This document shows, piece by piece, positions 53,487 to 62,897 of a stretch of DNA of 64,000 nucleotides. The translations under genes and the position numbers were made by a program. This stretch comes from Opitutus sp. ER46 (GTDB taxonomy: Bacteria; Verrucomicrobiota; Verrucomicrobiia; Opitutales; Opitutaceae). Position 1 is the first letter of the stretch, and every line of letters starts with the position of its first letter. The DNA lies in NCBI RefSeq assembly GCF_003054705.1, contig NZ_QAYX01000025.1:496001-560000 (forward strand). The letters are read 5' to 3'. Under the pieces are notes generated by a model. The model ran no database searches and had not been told where the DNA came from. It was given only the letters and a program-made list of their open reading frames with translations.

Positions 53487-54962
53487 TCACGGCTGGTTTG
53501 CCTCGGGCACGCGCGGGGGATTGCGCACGTCGCTCGGGACGTGGGCCTCGTAGGGCGGGCCCTTGAGGCGGTGGCGCGTCTCGAGGAAGGCGACGATGGC
53601 GTCCAGCTCACCGGGCGTGAGCGTGTTGCCATAGGCGGGCATGTTGGTGCCGCCGTTGACGATGCGGATGATGAGGTCAGCCTGCGAGAGGCGCTCGGCA
53701 ACCACGGTGAGATCGGGGCCGCGGCGGCCGCCGTGCCCGGCCACGAGGTGGCAGTTGAGGCAGGCGCGCTGGTGAAACAGGCGGGCCCCCTCCGCGACGA
53801 GCCCGCGGTCGGTGCCGACGACCGCCAAGGGCAGCGGCTTCGCCTCGAAGTTGGGAGACCACGGAGCCTTGGCTCCCTGAATCCAGAGCGAGCCGATCAT
53901 GAGGACGGCAACGAGCACGACGCCGATCGCCCAGGGACGGCGCGACCAGTGCCGCTCGCCGCGGTTGCCGAGGATTGGCGCCAGCAGGAGAAGGATGCCG
54001 ATGAGCACGGGCGCGGCGATCATGACGACGCCCTCGATGCGTTCGGGAATCAGCGCGAGCACCGCGAAATACCAGAGCAGGTACCAGTCTGGCCGCGGGT
54101 CGGCCTGCAGGATGCTGGGATCGGGCGGCATCTCGATCGGCGGTGGGCCGAACACGAGCGCGAGCACCGCAATCACCACGATCATCGCGGTGCCGAAGAC
54201 GAAGTCGCGCCACGCGCCGTCGGGCCAGAACGGCACGCCGGTGCGCTCGAGCTGCGCGTGGTACTCCTGCTTGTAGGTCTGCGGATCGACGGGCTTGCCG
54301 GGCACGGGCGGTTCGGAAATGCCGTGACGCAGGACGAGCCAGAGATGGAGGCCGATGAACGCGAACATGAGGGCCGGGATCACGAACACGTGGATCGCGA
54401 AGAACCGGCTGAGCGTCGCACCGCCGATCGTGGTGCCGCCCAGGATGAACGTGGCGAGCCATTCACCGACGAAAGGCACCCGGCCGGCCTGCTCGGCGGC
54501 CACCACGACCGACCAGGCGGCGGTCTGGTCCCAACGGAGCAGTTGTCCGGTGAACCCCATGACCAAAGTGAACCCGAGCAGGAGCACGCCGGTGCCCCAG
54601 CTCATTTCCCGCGGGTACTTGTAAGCGCCGAAAAGGAAGGTCTGCGCCATGTGGGCACCGACCATCAGCACCATGGCGGACGCGCCGAAGTAGTGCATGC
54701 CGCGGAGGAAGCTGCCGAACGGCGCCTCGTCGCTGATGAAGCGTAGCGTGTCGAACGCCTGCGAGGAGGACGGCACGTAGGAGAACGCGAGCGCGACCCC
54801 GGTGACGATCTGGACGATGAAGGCGGCGAGCGTGGCGCTGCCGAACACGTACCACCACTTGGCGTCGCGGGGCACGAGGTGCTTCAGCGACGGCCCGAGC
54901 AGGTCGGACAAGCCGAGCCGGTCGTCGACCCAGTTCCAGGTGCGGTTGAAGAAGCCTCTCAT
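53487..54962 (-). CDS. Cytochrome b fused to a C-terminal cytochrome c domain
   Basis: Membrane subunit (491 residues) of a menaquinol:cytochrome c reductase (bc-type complex). The four haem-b ligands fall in [20 protein letters not shown] and [20 protein letters not shown]. About eight helices are predicted. After about residue 380 a soluble domain holds one c-type haem site, [11 protein letters not shown], with a distal Met likely in TNMPAYG. Such fused b-c subunits replace a separate cytochrome c1. Last gene of the respiratory operon that starts with ctaC. Confidence 0.9.
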   Translation of the reverse strand: MRGFFNRTWNWVDDRLGLSDLLGPSLKHLVPRDAKWWYVFGSATLAAFIVQIVTGVALAFSYVPSSSQAFDTLRFISDEAPFGSFLRGMHYFGASAMVLMVGAHMAQTFLFGAYKYPREMSWGTGVLLLGFTLVMGFTGQLLRWDQTAAWSVVVAAEQAGRVPFVGEWLATFILGGTTIGGATLSRFFAIHVFVIPALMFAFIGLHLWLVLRHGISEPPVPGKPVDPQTYKQEYHAQLERTGVPFWPDGAWRDFVFGTAMIVVIAVLALVFGPPPIEMPPDPSILQADPRPDWYLLWYFAVLALIPERIEGVVMIAAPVLIGILLLLAPILGNRGERHWSRRPWAIGVVLVAVLMIGSLWIQGAKAPWSPNFEAKPLPLAVVGTDRGLVAEGARLFHQRACLNCHLVAGHGGRRGPDLTVVAERLSQADLIIRIVNGGTNMPAYGNTLTPGELDAIVAFLETRHRLKGPPYEAHVPSDVRNPPRVPEANQP

Positions 54963-54987
54963 GGACGAAGGGGGAAGCGGGCGGGAT

Positions 54988-55533
54988 TCAAAGGGTCGTG
55001 GTGATCGGGATCGGCGCGGCCTTCACCTGAACGTTGCCCGCGAGCACGCGAACATCGTAGCGGAACAGCGGCAGCGGGGGCGGGCCCGCGGCCACCGTGC
55101 CATCGGCGTAATAGACGCCGCCATGGCACGGGCACATGAAGAGGTTGGCGTCGGGCATCCAGCGGACTGGGCAGCCCAGGTGGGTGCAGTGGACGGAGAA
55201 GGCGGTGAACGTGTCGTTCGGCTCGCGCCGCAGCCAGGCGCCGGCGCGGGCGGTGACGCCGGCCCAGGGGAGCGGAGACGGGTCCTCGAAGGTGACGTTG
55301 ATGGTCTTGCCGACATCGAAATCCTTCGGCTGGCCCACGGTGCGCCAGGCGTACGGCGCGCGGCGGAACAGCGGCGCGACCGTGAACGCGAGGGCGGGCG
55401 CGCCCACCACGCCAGCGCAAGCGGCGCCCAGCGTGAGCGACATCCGCGACAAGAACTGCCGGCGGCTGGCCAACTCGGCGTCGCCGGGAGTCGGGACGGC
55501 GCGGGCGGGGTCAGGAGTGGTGTTTTCGTTCAT
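54988..55533 (-). CDS. Rieske iron-sulfur protein
   Basis: [2Fe-2S] subunit of 181 residues of the same bc-type complex. A twin-arginine motif ([10 protein letters not shown]) at about residues 23-32 precedes a membrane helix. The cluster ligands are in HCTHLGCPV and CPCHGGVY, with the disulfide-forming Cys of each. The start overlaps the 3' end of the upstream gene by 23 bases, so translation is coupled. 25 bases before the cytochrome b gene. Confidence 0.93.
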   Translation of the reverse strand: MNENTTPDPARAVPTPGDAELASRRQFLSRMSLTLGAACAGVVGAPALAFTVAPLFRRAPYAWRTVGQPKDFDVGKTINVTFEDPSPLPWAGVTARAGAWLRREPNDTFTAFSVHCTHLGCPVRWMPDANLFMCPCHGGVYYADGTVAAGPPPLPLFRYDVRVLAGNVQVKAAPIPITTTL

Positions 55534-55789
55534 GGCGAATGTCTTTGATCCAGCCGCCGAGGGAGACGGCGAACAGCCCGAGTCCAATCACGAGGATCAC
55601 CCAGGACGAGATGAGGCCCCAGAAGAGGAACGTGATCGCGAGGGCGAGCCCGGCGGGCCAGAAGGTCGGCGCCGGCAGATGCTCGAGCGGGAGCGGAGTC
55701 CAGCCCGATGGCACGTCGGCAGCGGAAGGGCCGGGCACCGGCGGAGTGGGGGGCGCGGGCGGTTGGGGCGGACGTGGGGCGGCGCTCAT
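55511..55789 (-). CDS. Small membrane subunit, cytochrome oxidase subunit IV-like
   Basis: A 92-residue protein with a proline-rich N-terminus and two membrane helices (PAGLALAITFLFWGLISSW, VILVIGLGLFAVSLGGWI). Size, topology and position after ctaG suggest a ctaF-type subunit of a caa3 oxidase. Sequence identity to the family is low and not checkable here. The start overlaps the ctaG stop as ATGA. Confidence 0.65.
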   Translation of the reverse strand: MSAAPRPPQPPAPPTPPVPGPSAADVPSGWTPLPLEHLPAPTFWPAGLALAITFLFWGLISSWVILVIGLGLFAVSLGGWIKDIRHERKHHS

Positions 55790-56595
55790 GCGGAGCCTTT
55801 GGGGGCGGGGAGGTGAGGCGCGGTGCGGCCGGAGCCGAGCCAGCGCGTGAGTTCGAGGACGATGGCGGCGACGTACACGAGGCACATGGGGACCCACATC
55901 AGGAGGCCGCCGAGTTGCTGGTCGCGGCGGAAGGTCAGGCGCTCGCGGAGATCAGCCCACAGGCTCGGAGCAGTGGTGGGCGCGGTGAACGCAGCGCAGA
56001 CCTCGAGGGGCGAAAGCGTAATTAGGATGCCGAGGGCGGAGCAGCCGAGACACGCGGTGAACAGGTAACCCACGCCAAAGCCGGGGTTGAGGCGTTGGCT
56101 GGAGCGGGGGGCCAGAATCGGCCACCAGAACAGCGCGCCCATCGTGATCAACGAGAGCGACTGCAGCGCGTGAATGGGCGGGCGCGTGGCTGCGAGGTTG
56201 CAGACCTGCGGCAGGTGCCAGAACCACATTGATCCCACGCCCAGCACCCAGCCGAGGACGGCGAGGGGGCTGGTGGGGCGAAGAGCGCCGGCGGCGGCGG
56301 GCTCAGGACGGAGGCGGGCAGGGGCGCTGGCAGGCAGGCTGAGGAGCACCAAGCCCGGGACGAACAGGAGCAGGAGAATGTGCTGCGCCATGTGCGCGCT
56401 GAAGAGGACGCCGTTCGCGAGCAGGTTGAGCGGGGACAGCAGGGCGACTGCGACGACGAGCAGCGCGGCGACGAAGCAGACGGGGCGGCCACGGCGACCA
56501 AAGCGCCAGACGTAGACGGCGCCGGCGAGGAGGAGCGTGACGAGAACGGCCGGGTTCCAGTTCCAGCCCTGGAAGAAATAGGTGAAGAGACTCAT
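55786..56595 (-). CDS. ctaG: Cytochrome c oxidase assembly factor CtaG
   Basis: Integral membrane protein of 269 residues of the caa3_CtaG family, which helps place copper in the oxidase. Typical motifs are LLANGVLFSAHMAQHILLLL, FWHLPQVCNLAATRPPIHAL and LGILITLSPLEVC, with about seven helices. The start overlaps the stop of the ctaD-ctaE gene as ATGA. Confidence 0.88.
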   Translation of the reverse strand: MSLFTYFFQGWNWNPAVLVTLLLAGAVYVWRFGRRGRPVCFVAALLVVAVALLSPLNLLANGVLFSAHMAQHILLLLFVPGLVLLSLPASAPARLRPEPAAAGALRPTSPLAVLGWVLGVGSMWFWHLPQVCNLAATRPPIHALQSLSLITMGALFWWPILAPRSSQRLNPGFGVGYLFTACLGCSALGILITLSPLEVCAAFTAPTTAPSLWADLRERLTFRRDQQLGGLLMWVPMCLVYVAAIVLELTRWLGSGRTAPHLPAPKGSA

Positions 56596-58805
56596 AGGAA
56601 ACGCGGCAGAATGTAGGCGGCCAGGAGCACGAAAACCCAGACGACGTCCACAAAATGCCAATACAGGCCGATGGCCACGAGCGGGGAGCGCCGACTGCCG
56701 AAGTCGCGCCCCAGCGTGAGACCCAGCATGATGAGCAGGGCGACGAGGCCGGCGAAGACATGGAAACCATGGAAGCCGGTGAGCAGGAAGAATGAGGCGG
56801 CGAAGTTGTTCACGCTCACCGTGACCCCATGCTGATAGAGCTCCCAATATTCGTAGGCCTGGCCGCCGAGGAAGATCGCGCCGAGCAGGACGGTGAGGCC
56901 GAGCCGGCCGGCGGTCCCGCCGCGGGAGCCGGCGCGCTCGGCGGCCTCCGCGCGCCAGAGGGTGAAGCTGCTGGCGAAGAGGCAGACGCTGAACCCGAGC
57001 GTCCGGCCCAGCTCGAGCACCGAGGCGTTCGGGCCGGGCGCCGGGTGGATGTTCAGGTAGAGAAAGACGAACAGGAGCGTGCCGAAGAAGCCGGCTTCGG
57101 ACGCGATGAGCGTCCACACGCCGGTGTGCGCCCGGTTGGGCACGGCGATGGCGTCCTGGCCGACGACCGGATCGGGACGCGTGGGATTGGCGTCGTCCCA
57201 CAACGGGCGGCGGCTGTGCAGCGGTGGGAGGGCGTCGAAGTTGTGCGGCGGTGGCGGCGAAGGCGTGGCCCACTCGAGCGTCCAGGCCTGCCAGGGGTTG
57301 GCGCCGGCGGATTTGCCGCGCAGGAGGGCCCGGGCGAGGTTGATGACCAGCAGGACGGCGGACACGCCCATGAGGCAGGCGCCGATGGTCGAGACCAGGT
57401 TCATCCAGCCCCAGTTGGGGAAATCCGGATACGTGTAGACGCGCCGCGGCATGCCGACGAAGCCGAGGAAGTGCTGGATGCCGAACGTGCCGTTGAAGCC
57501 CAACACCATGAACCAGAAACCCCACTTGCCGAGGCGCTCGGAGAGCATGCGGCCGCTGATTTTGGGAAACCAGTAGTGCAGCCCGGCGAGGATGGCGAAG
57601 ACCACGCCGCCGACGGCGACGTAGTGGAAATGGGCCACGAGGTAGTAGCTGTTCTTGGTCTGCCAATCCAGGGCCGCCTGGGCGTGCGTGACGCCGCTGA
57701 GTCCGCCGGCGGTGAACTGGATCACGAACGCGATCGCGTACAGCATGGGCACGGTGAAGTGGATCCGGCCCTTGTACATGGTGGCGCTCCAATTGAGCAC
57801 CTTCACGCCAGTCGGGATGGCGATCAGCATCGAGGCGATGACGAAGAACGTGTCCGCGACATGGCCCATGCCGACGGTGAACATGTGGTGGGCCCACACG
57901 CCGAAGCTGAGCAGCGCGATCGCGACGGACGAGACGGCCACGAACTCATAGCCGAAAATCGGCTTGCGTGAGAACACCGGGATGACCTCCGAAATGATGC
58001 CGAAGGCGGGCAGGGCGAGGATGTACACCTCCGGGTGGCCGAACGCCCAGAAGAGGTGCTGCCACAGGACCGGCGAGCCGCCGGTGCCGTAAAAGAAGTG
58101 GGCGCCGAGCTGGCGGTCCATCAGCAGCATCACGAGGGCGACGTTCAGGATCGGCAGCGCGAATAGGACGATGAACGCGTTGACGAAGTTGATCCACGTG
58201 AAGAGCGGCAGCCGGCGGAGCGTCATGCCCGGCGCGCGCATGCAGAGCACGGTGGCGATGATGTTCACGGCGGTGGCCACGGAGCCGATGCCGAGGACGA
58301 CGAGGCCGAGAATCCAGTAGTCCACACCGAGTCCGGTGCTGTACGGCGCCTCGCTGAGCGGCGTGTACGCAAACCAGCCGGTCTTCGGGAGCCCGATGAA
58401 GATGGAGAAGTGCATCAGGGCCGCCCCGAGCGGGATGACCCAGGCGCTGAGGGCGTTGAGGCGGGGAAACGCCATGTCGCGCGCGCCGATCTGGAGGGGA
58501 ATAAAGTAGTTCGCCAGGCCGAAGAGCGCCGGCATCGCGACGAGGAAGATCATCGTCGTGCCGTGCATCGTGAACAGCGCGTTGAAGGTGTCCGGGCCCA
58601 CCAGCGTGTTGTTGGGCACCGCGAGCTGGAGCCGGATGAACAAGGCTTCGAGTCCGCCGACGACGAAGAACAACAGCGCGAACAGGAGGTACAGGATGCC
58701 GATGCGCTTGTGGTCGACGGTGGAGAGCCAGGCCAGTTTCCAGTGCGCGTGCTCCTCGGCGTTGAGGATCTCGGGGGCGATGGGAGAAGTGCGCGCGATG
58801 TTCAT
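56592..58805 (-). CDS. ctaD-ctaE: Cytochrome c oxidase subunits I and III, fused
   Basis: Single polypeptide of 737 residues that joins the catalytic haem-copper subunit I (about 1-545) and subunit III (about 560-737). Subunit I has MHGTTMIFL with haem-a ligand His, WAFGHPEVYILALP (Cu-B His and the cross-linked Tyr), WAHHMFTVGM and YYLVAHFHYVAVGG. Subunit III has HTGVWTLIASEAGFFGTLLF, FFLLTGFHGFHVFAGLVALL and YWHFVDVVWVFVLLAAYILP. I/III fusions are known in some caa3 oxidases. ATG 58805 lies 28 bases after ctaC. Confidence 0.95.
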   Translation of the reverse strand: MNIARTSPIAPEILNAEEHAHWKLAWLSTVDHKRIGILYLLFALLFFVVGGLEALFIRLQLAVPNNTLVGPDTFNALFTMHGTTMIFLVAMPALFGLANYFIPLQIGARDMAFPRLNALSAWVIPLGAALMHFSIFIGLPKTGWFAYTPLSEAPYSTGLGVDYWILGLVVLGIGSVATAVNIIATVLCMRAPGMTLRRLPLFTWINFVNAFIVLFALPILNVALVMLLMDRQLGAHFFYGTGGSPVLWQHLFWAFGHPEVYILALPAFGIISEVIPVFSRKPIFGYEFVAVSSVAIALLSFGVWAHHMFTVGMGHVADTFFVIASMLIAIPTGVKVLNWSATMYKGRIHFTVPMLYAIAFVIQFTAGGLSGVTHAQAALDWQTKNSYYLVAHFHYVAVGGVVFAILAGLHYWFPKISGRMLSERLGKWGFWFMVLGFNGTFGIQHFLGFVGMPRRVYTYPDFPNWGWMNLVSTIGACLMGVSAVLLVINLARALLRGKSAGANPWQAWTLEWATPSPPPPHNFDALPPLHSRRPLWDDANPTRPDPVVGQDAIAVPNRAHTGVWTLIASEAGFFGTLLFVFLYLNIHPAPGPNASVLELGRTLGFSVCLFASSFTLWRAEAAERAGSRGGTAGRLGLTVLLGAIFLGGQAYEYWELYQHGVTVSVNNFAASFFLLTGFHGFHVFAGLVALLIMLGLTLGRDFGSRRSPLVAIGLYWHFVDVVWVFVLLAAYILPRFL

Positions 58806-58833
58806 GCGGAGCGGGGCGGTGGGAGCGCGGGGT

Positions 58834-59766
58834 TCATTCCAGCGAGTGCAGGTAGGCAAGCAGGTCATCGAGCTGCTCGTCGGTGAGTTTGAAGTTGGGC
58901 ATCTTCACGCCCGGTTTCACCTGCTGGGGATCCGACAGCCAGCGGCGGAGGTTTTCGGGCGTGTTGGGCAGGATGCCGGAGCCGATCTGACGCCGCGTGG
59001 CGAGATGCGTGAGATCGGGACCGGCGTTGGGCGCGCGATCGCTGTCGCGGACCGTGTGGCAGTTCACGCACGTCATGTCGCGGAACAGCCGCTGGCCGCG
59101 GGCGGCGGCGCCGGCGGGCGGGCGGGCGGCGGACTGCTGGTGCCGGACCCAGGCCGCGTAGTCCTCGGGCGATTCCGCTACGACCTGAAAGCGCATCCAG
59201 GCGTGTTGCGTGCCGCAGAACTCCGAACACACGCCCTCATAGACGCCGGGCTTGTCGGCCTGCATCCAGACATGGTTTCGCGCGCCCGGGACGGTGGTCA
59301 TCTTGCGGGTGAGCTGGGGCACCCAGAACTCGTGGAGCACATCGGTGGCATCGAGTTCGATGGAGATGGGCCGACCGACGGGAATGTGGATCTCGTTGGC
59401 CGTGACGAAGCCGTTCTTGGGATCCCGGACTTCCCACCACCACTGGTGGCCAACAACGATCAGGTCCGGGTTGCCGCTCGGGGGCGGGTCGGAATGCTGC
59501 ATGGCCCGGACGGTCAGGCCGAAGAGCAGGAGCACGATGAGGAAGGGGATGACGGTCCAGACAATCTCGAGCTTCTTGTGGCCGGCGGTCTGCTCTGGCT
59601 CGGGCGTGCCCTCGCGCCAGCGGTAGCGGAACAAGCTGTAACCCACGAGTCCCGCGACGATCGCGAAGATGACCGCGCAGATCCAAAGCGAGATCACGAA
59701 CAGGTCGGTGATGGCTTGGGCGTGCGGGGAGACGGGACTGAAGATGGAGCCGGAGGAGCCGGTCAT
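58834..59766 (-). CDS. ctaC: Cytochrome c oxidase subunit II with cytochrome c domain
   Basis: caa3-type subunit II of 310 residues. Two N-terminal helices (DLFVISLWICAVIFAIVAGL, IVWTVIPFLIVLLLFGLTV) precede the Cu-A domain (VGHQWWWEVRDP, VLHEFWVPQL, VCSEFCGTQHAWM with both Cys, His and Met ligands). The C-terminus is a fused cytochrome c with CVNCHTVRDSD and distal Met in GVKMPNF. First gene of the operon. Its promoter must lie within 59767-59950. Confidence 0.95.
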   Translation of the reverse strand: MTGSSGSIFSPVSPHAQAITDLFVISLWICAVIFAIVAGLVGYSLFRYRWREGTPEPEQTAGHKKLEIVWTVIPFLIVLLLFGLTVRAMQHSDPPPSGNPDLIVVGHQWWWEVRDPKNGFVTANEIHIPVGRPISIELDATDVLHEFWVPQLTRKMTTVPGARNHVWMQADKPGVYEGVCSEFCGTQHAWMRFQVVAESPEDYAAWVRHQQSAARPPAGAAARGQRLFRDMTCVNCHTVRDSDRAPNAGPDLTHLATRRQIGSGILPNTPENLRRWLSDPQQVKPGVKMPNFKLTDEQLDDLLAYLHSLE

Positions 59767-59950
59767 GCGGCACAGTGTGTGCCGGGGTCAGGCTAACAAC
59801 CGCTTTGGCCCAAGGGACTTCCCGAAAACCTTCCCGGGAAATTCCCGAGGATTGTCACTCGATTGTGTCGGCGGCCGCGACGCCGGAAAAATACCAAGAA
59901 TAAGCAGTGTTCCCGTTTGACGGAGGTGGGGCCGAAACTACCTTTTTGGC
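59767..59950. promoter_or_regulatory. Divergent promoter region between ctaC and the RNA candidate
   Basis: On the plus strand TTGACG (59917-59922), a 16-base spacer and TACCTT (59939-59944) end 7 bases before the predicted 5' end of the RNA at 59951, a good match for a housekeeping promoter. The ctaC promoter on the minus strand is not clear. Confidence 0.55.
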
Positions 59951-60128
59951 GACACCCTGCAGTGTTCGAGGTGCTTTCAATAACTGCTCTTTGCCTTAGA
60001 TACATTACGGGAGCTGAACCCCCGCGGAAGATGCCAGGCCGTAAATCGGAAGGCTGAAGCTGCGGGGAGGCGCCCACCTAAATCTAAAAAGGTTTGAGCC
60101 TTTGGGCATACGGCACAGGCGGAGTGTC
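59951..60128 (+). ncRNA. ssrS: 6S RNA candidate
   Basis: A 178-nt segment that folds like 6S RNA, the regulator that mimics an open promoter and binds sigma-70 RNA polymerase. The closing stem pairs GACACCCTGCAGTGT at the 5' end with GGCACAGGCGGAGTGTC at the 3' end, with small bulges. A central bubble follows, narrowed by CCTTAGAT with ATCTAAAAAGG, and a small GCCTTTGGGC hairpin sits on the 3' side. The long apical arm pairs GGGAGC with GCGCCC, CCCCGC with GCGGGG, then GCC-CCG with CGG-GGC around a TAAAT loop. The 5' text CCCTGCAGTGTTCG looks like known 6S 5' ends. Length (about 180 nt) fits, and a promoter is placed correctly upstream. I inferred this by hand folding without a covariance search. 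Confidence 0.7.
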
Positions 60129-60187
60129 ATTTATCTCTTTGCAGAGGCGGGAAAAATGGAAACGGTGTGCGGCCAATCCCCCACACC

Positions 60188-60535
60188 ATGTCGTTGTTCG
60201 AACTGAATCTCCTCCACGTCCTGCACGTGGCGTCCCTCGTCGTCCTGCTCGCGTTCACCGTGTACGCGTTTGCGGCCCAGCCTGAGAGCCGGAAGCGGGT
60301 GATGATCATCACCGGCATCGCGACACTGCTGGCCTTGGTTACGGGCATCCGCATGTGGCAGGGGATGTTCGGCTTCGTGATGGCCACCTGGGTGATCGTG
60401 AAGCTCGTCTGCTGGCTGGCGCTGTCGGCGCTCGCCGGCATCGGCTACCGCAAGCGGAACAGCGCCGGGGCGTTGATCAGCGTGATCCTCGGCATCGCCA
60501 CGCTCGCGCTGGTGATGGTCTACTGGAAGCCGTAA
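60188..60535 (+). CDS. Small four-helix membrane protein
   Basis: Integral membrane protein of 115 residues with four predicted helices (LLHVLHVASLVVLLAFTVYA, VMIITGIATLLALVTGIRMW, FVMATWVIVKLVCWLALSAL, ALISVILGIATLALVMVYW). It resembles small SirB2-like or DUF-type proteins of unknown function. It lies 59 bases after the 6S-like RNA and might be transcribed with it. ATG 60188 was preferred over the upstream start because it begins just before helix 1. Confidence 0.75.
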   Translation: MSLFELNLLHVLHVASLVVLLAFTVYAFAAQPESRKRVMIITGIATLLALVTGIRMWQGMFGFVMATWVIVKLVCWLALSALAGIGYRKRNSAGALISVILGIATLALVMVYWKP

Positions 60536-60683
60536 GGCGCGGAGACGCAGACGTGCGGCGGCACCGGTTCAGCTCTTCAGGTGGCGCTGGCCGGGCACCC
60601 GCGCGGGCTGCATTCGGCGGAGCGATGCGGGTGGGCGCCCACGCGAAAGGGCGGGGCGCGCCGGCAGCGGGAGGCGAGCGCCC

Positions 60684-62873
60684 ATGAACGGATCCGTCTG
60701 CGGCGTATGGGTCGATGACGACGGTCGCGTGCACCTTACGGTGGAGGACGCCGCCGGTCGGCGCGAGGAGCGGCTGGATACGTTCCGGCCCTTCGCTTGG
60801 CTCAACGACACCCCGCCGGAGGCGCATCTCGTCGGACTTTCGTTGGAGCGGCTGGCGGGGGATGGACCGTACAACCGGCTGGTGCACGCGGACGATCGCG
60901 GAGCGTTCGAGCGCTACGCGAGCCAGGCGCGCAGCTCCGGCATCGGCTTCGATGCGATCCGGCCGTTCGAGAGCCAGTATCTGCTGCAGCACCGCTTGCG
61001 GCTATATCGGGAACTGAGTTTCGCGCAGCTGCGCCGGCTGCAACTCGACATCGAGGTGGCGTCACCCGACGGCGGTTTCCCCGACGCCGAGCGGGCGGAG
61101 GATCGCGTGCTCGCCATCGGGCTGCGCTTTCGTGGTCAGCCTCGGTTGCTGTTGCTCGAGGAAGCAACCGATGCGGCGGAGAAGCGGTTGCTCGAGTCGC
61201 TGAACCAGGCGCTGGCGGAACTGGATCCGGACGTCATCGAGGGGCACAACCTCTTCAAGTTCGACCTCGAGTACCTGCGGCAGCGGTGCCGGCGGCACCG
61301 CGTGCCGTGTGCGTGGGGACGCTATGGTCAGAAGGCGCGGTTCCGGAGCAGCCGGCTGAAGGTGGCGGAACGGTGGATCGATTTCGTGCGCTGCGACCTG
61401 GCCGGACGCGCGGTGATCGACACCTATCTGCTGGTGCAATTGCACGACATCTCCACGCGCGAGATGACGTCCTACGGGCTGAAGGAGGCGGCGATCTACT
61501 TTGGCGTGACGCCGGAGGACGGGGCGGATCGCACGTACATCGAGGGTCGGCAGATCCAGCACGTGTTCGCCCAGGACCGCGTCCGGTTTTGCGCCTACCT
61601 CGAGGACGATCTGCGCGAAACGCAGGGGCTCGCGGACCAGTTGCTGCCGACTTACTTCGAGCAAACGCGGACATTTCCGACGCTGCTGCAAGAAGCGACG
61701 CTGCGCGGGGCAACCTCGAAGATCGATCTGCTCTTTCTCGAGGAGTACTACCACGGCCGGCAGGCGTGTCCGCTGCCGCCGGAGGTGAAGCCCTTTGAGG
61801 GAGGTTATACGCGGAGTTTCCAGGAAGGCGTTTACCGGCACGTGCTGCACTTCGACGTGGCGTCGCTGTATCCCAGCCTGCTGCTCCACATCGGCCGCAA
61901 TCCGCGCAACGACACGCTCGGCGTGTTCATCCCGCTGTTGCGCCAGCTGCGCGAGTACCGGTTGAAGTACAAGCTGCTGGCGCGCACGGCGCCGCAGCCG
62001 GAGGAGCGGGCGGAGGCGCAGGCGCGGCAGGCGAGCTTCAAGATCCTGATCAACTCGTTCTACGGGTACCTGGGTTTCTCCGGGGCGCGGTTTGGCGATG
62101 GCGAACTCGCGGCGGAGGTGACGCGTCGCGGGCGGGAGCTGCTGCAGGCGTTGATCGACGAGTTTGCGAAGCACGGCTGCACACTGCTCGAGGCGGATAC
62201 GGACGGCATCTACCTGTCCTCCGACCGGTACTTTGACGACCCGGACGCGCTGCTGGCGAAGGTGGTGCCGATCCTGCCGGAGGGTATCGAGCTCGAGTTC
62301 GACGGCCGGTATCCGGCGATGTTCTGCTACAAGGCGAAGAACTACGCGCTGTTCGACGGAGAGAAGATCATCCTGCGCGGCAGCGCGCTGCGTTCGCGCG
62401 GCACCGAACCTTACCTGAAGAAGCTGACGGACGAGATGATCGCGTACCTGCTGGGCGCGGCAAAGGAGTCGCCGCTCGCGCTGGCCGAGGAGTATCGGCA
62501 GAAGTTGCGGCGCCGCGCGCTTCCCGTGGAGGCGTTGGCCAAGAGCGAGTCGCTGAGTCAGAACCTCGAGGCGTACGAGCGGTTTATCGCGGAGGGCGGG
62601 AAGCCGCGGCGGGCGTCGGCAGAGGCGGCACTGAAGTTGTCGCCGCGGCCGCGCATGGGCGACCGCGTGGTGTACTACATTTCCGCGATCAATCAGGGCC
62701 GCGGCAGCGACTGGCAGCGTGCGCGGGCGCTGTCGCTGTTCGATCCCGAGGCCGCGCCGTACGACGCGGAGTATTATCTCGCGAAGCTGGACGACTGGCT
62801 GACGCGGTACGGGCCGTACCTCGGCGTGAAGCCCGAGGAGCCGCACGGCGTGCAGGGCGAACTCGGGTTCTGA
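60684..62873 (+). CDS. Family B DNA polymerase
   Basis: DNA polymerase of 729 residues related to bacterial Pol II and archaeal/phage family B enzymes. The 3'-5' exonuclease is intact: Exo I LQLDIEV (Asp122, Glu124), Exo II EGHNLFKFDLEYL, Exo III YLEDDLRET. The polymerase domain has motif A HFDVASLYPSLLLH (Asp391), motif B KILINSFYGYLGF and motif C LEADTDGIYL (Asp505, Asp507). It is shorter than E. coli PolB (783). A role in lesion bypass or repair is likely. A GGGAG ribosome binding site lies 10 bases before ATG 60684. The palindrome array begins 25 bases after the stop. Confidence 0.9.
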   Translation: MNGSVCGVWVDDDGRVHLTVEDAAGRREERLDTFRPFAWLNDTPPEAHLVGLSLERLAGDGPYNRLVHADDRGAFERYASQARSSGIGFDAIRPFESQYLLQHRLRLYRELSFAQLRRLQLDIEVASPDGGFPDAERAEDRVLAIGLRFRGQPRLLLLEEATDAAEKRLLESLNQALAELDPDVIEGHNLFKFDLEYLRQRCRRHRVPCAWGRYGQKARFRSSRLKVAERWIDFVRCDLAGRAVIDTYLLVQLHDISTREMTSYGLKEAAIYFGVTPEDGADRTYIEGRQIQHVFAQDRVRFCAYLEDDLRETQGLADQLLPTYFEQTRTFPTLLQEATLRGATSKIDLLFLEEYYHGRQACPLPPEVKPFEGGYTRSFQEGVYRHVLHFDVASLYPSLLLHIGRNPRNDTLGVFIPLLRQLREYRLKYKLLARTAPQPEERAEAQARQASFKILINSFYGYLGFSGARFGDGELAAEVTRRGRELLQALIDEFAKHGCTLLEADTDGIYLSSDRYFDDPDALLAKVVPILPEGIELEFDGRYPAMFCYKAKNYALFDGEKIILRGSALRSRGTEPYLKKLTDEMIAYLLGAAKESPLALAEEYRQKLRRRALPVEALAKSESLSQNLEAYERFIAEGGKPRRASAEAALKLSPRPRMGDRVVYYISAINQGRGSDWQRARALSLFDPEAAPYDAEYYLAKLDDWLTRYGPYLGVKPEEPHGVQGELGF

Positions 62874-62897
62874 CGCGCGCCCCGCGGCAGCGAAAAC

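Noticed and set aside
60127-60441. Minus-strand open frame opposite the small membrane protein
   Set aside because: The plus-strand frame encodes four clean membrane helices, while the minus-strand frame has no coherent features and overlaps the 6S-like RNA end.
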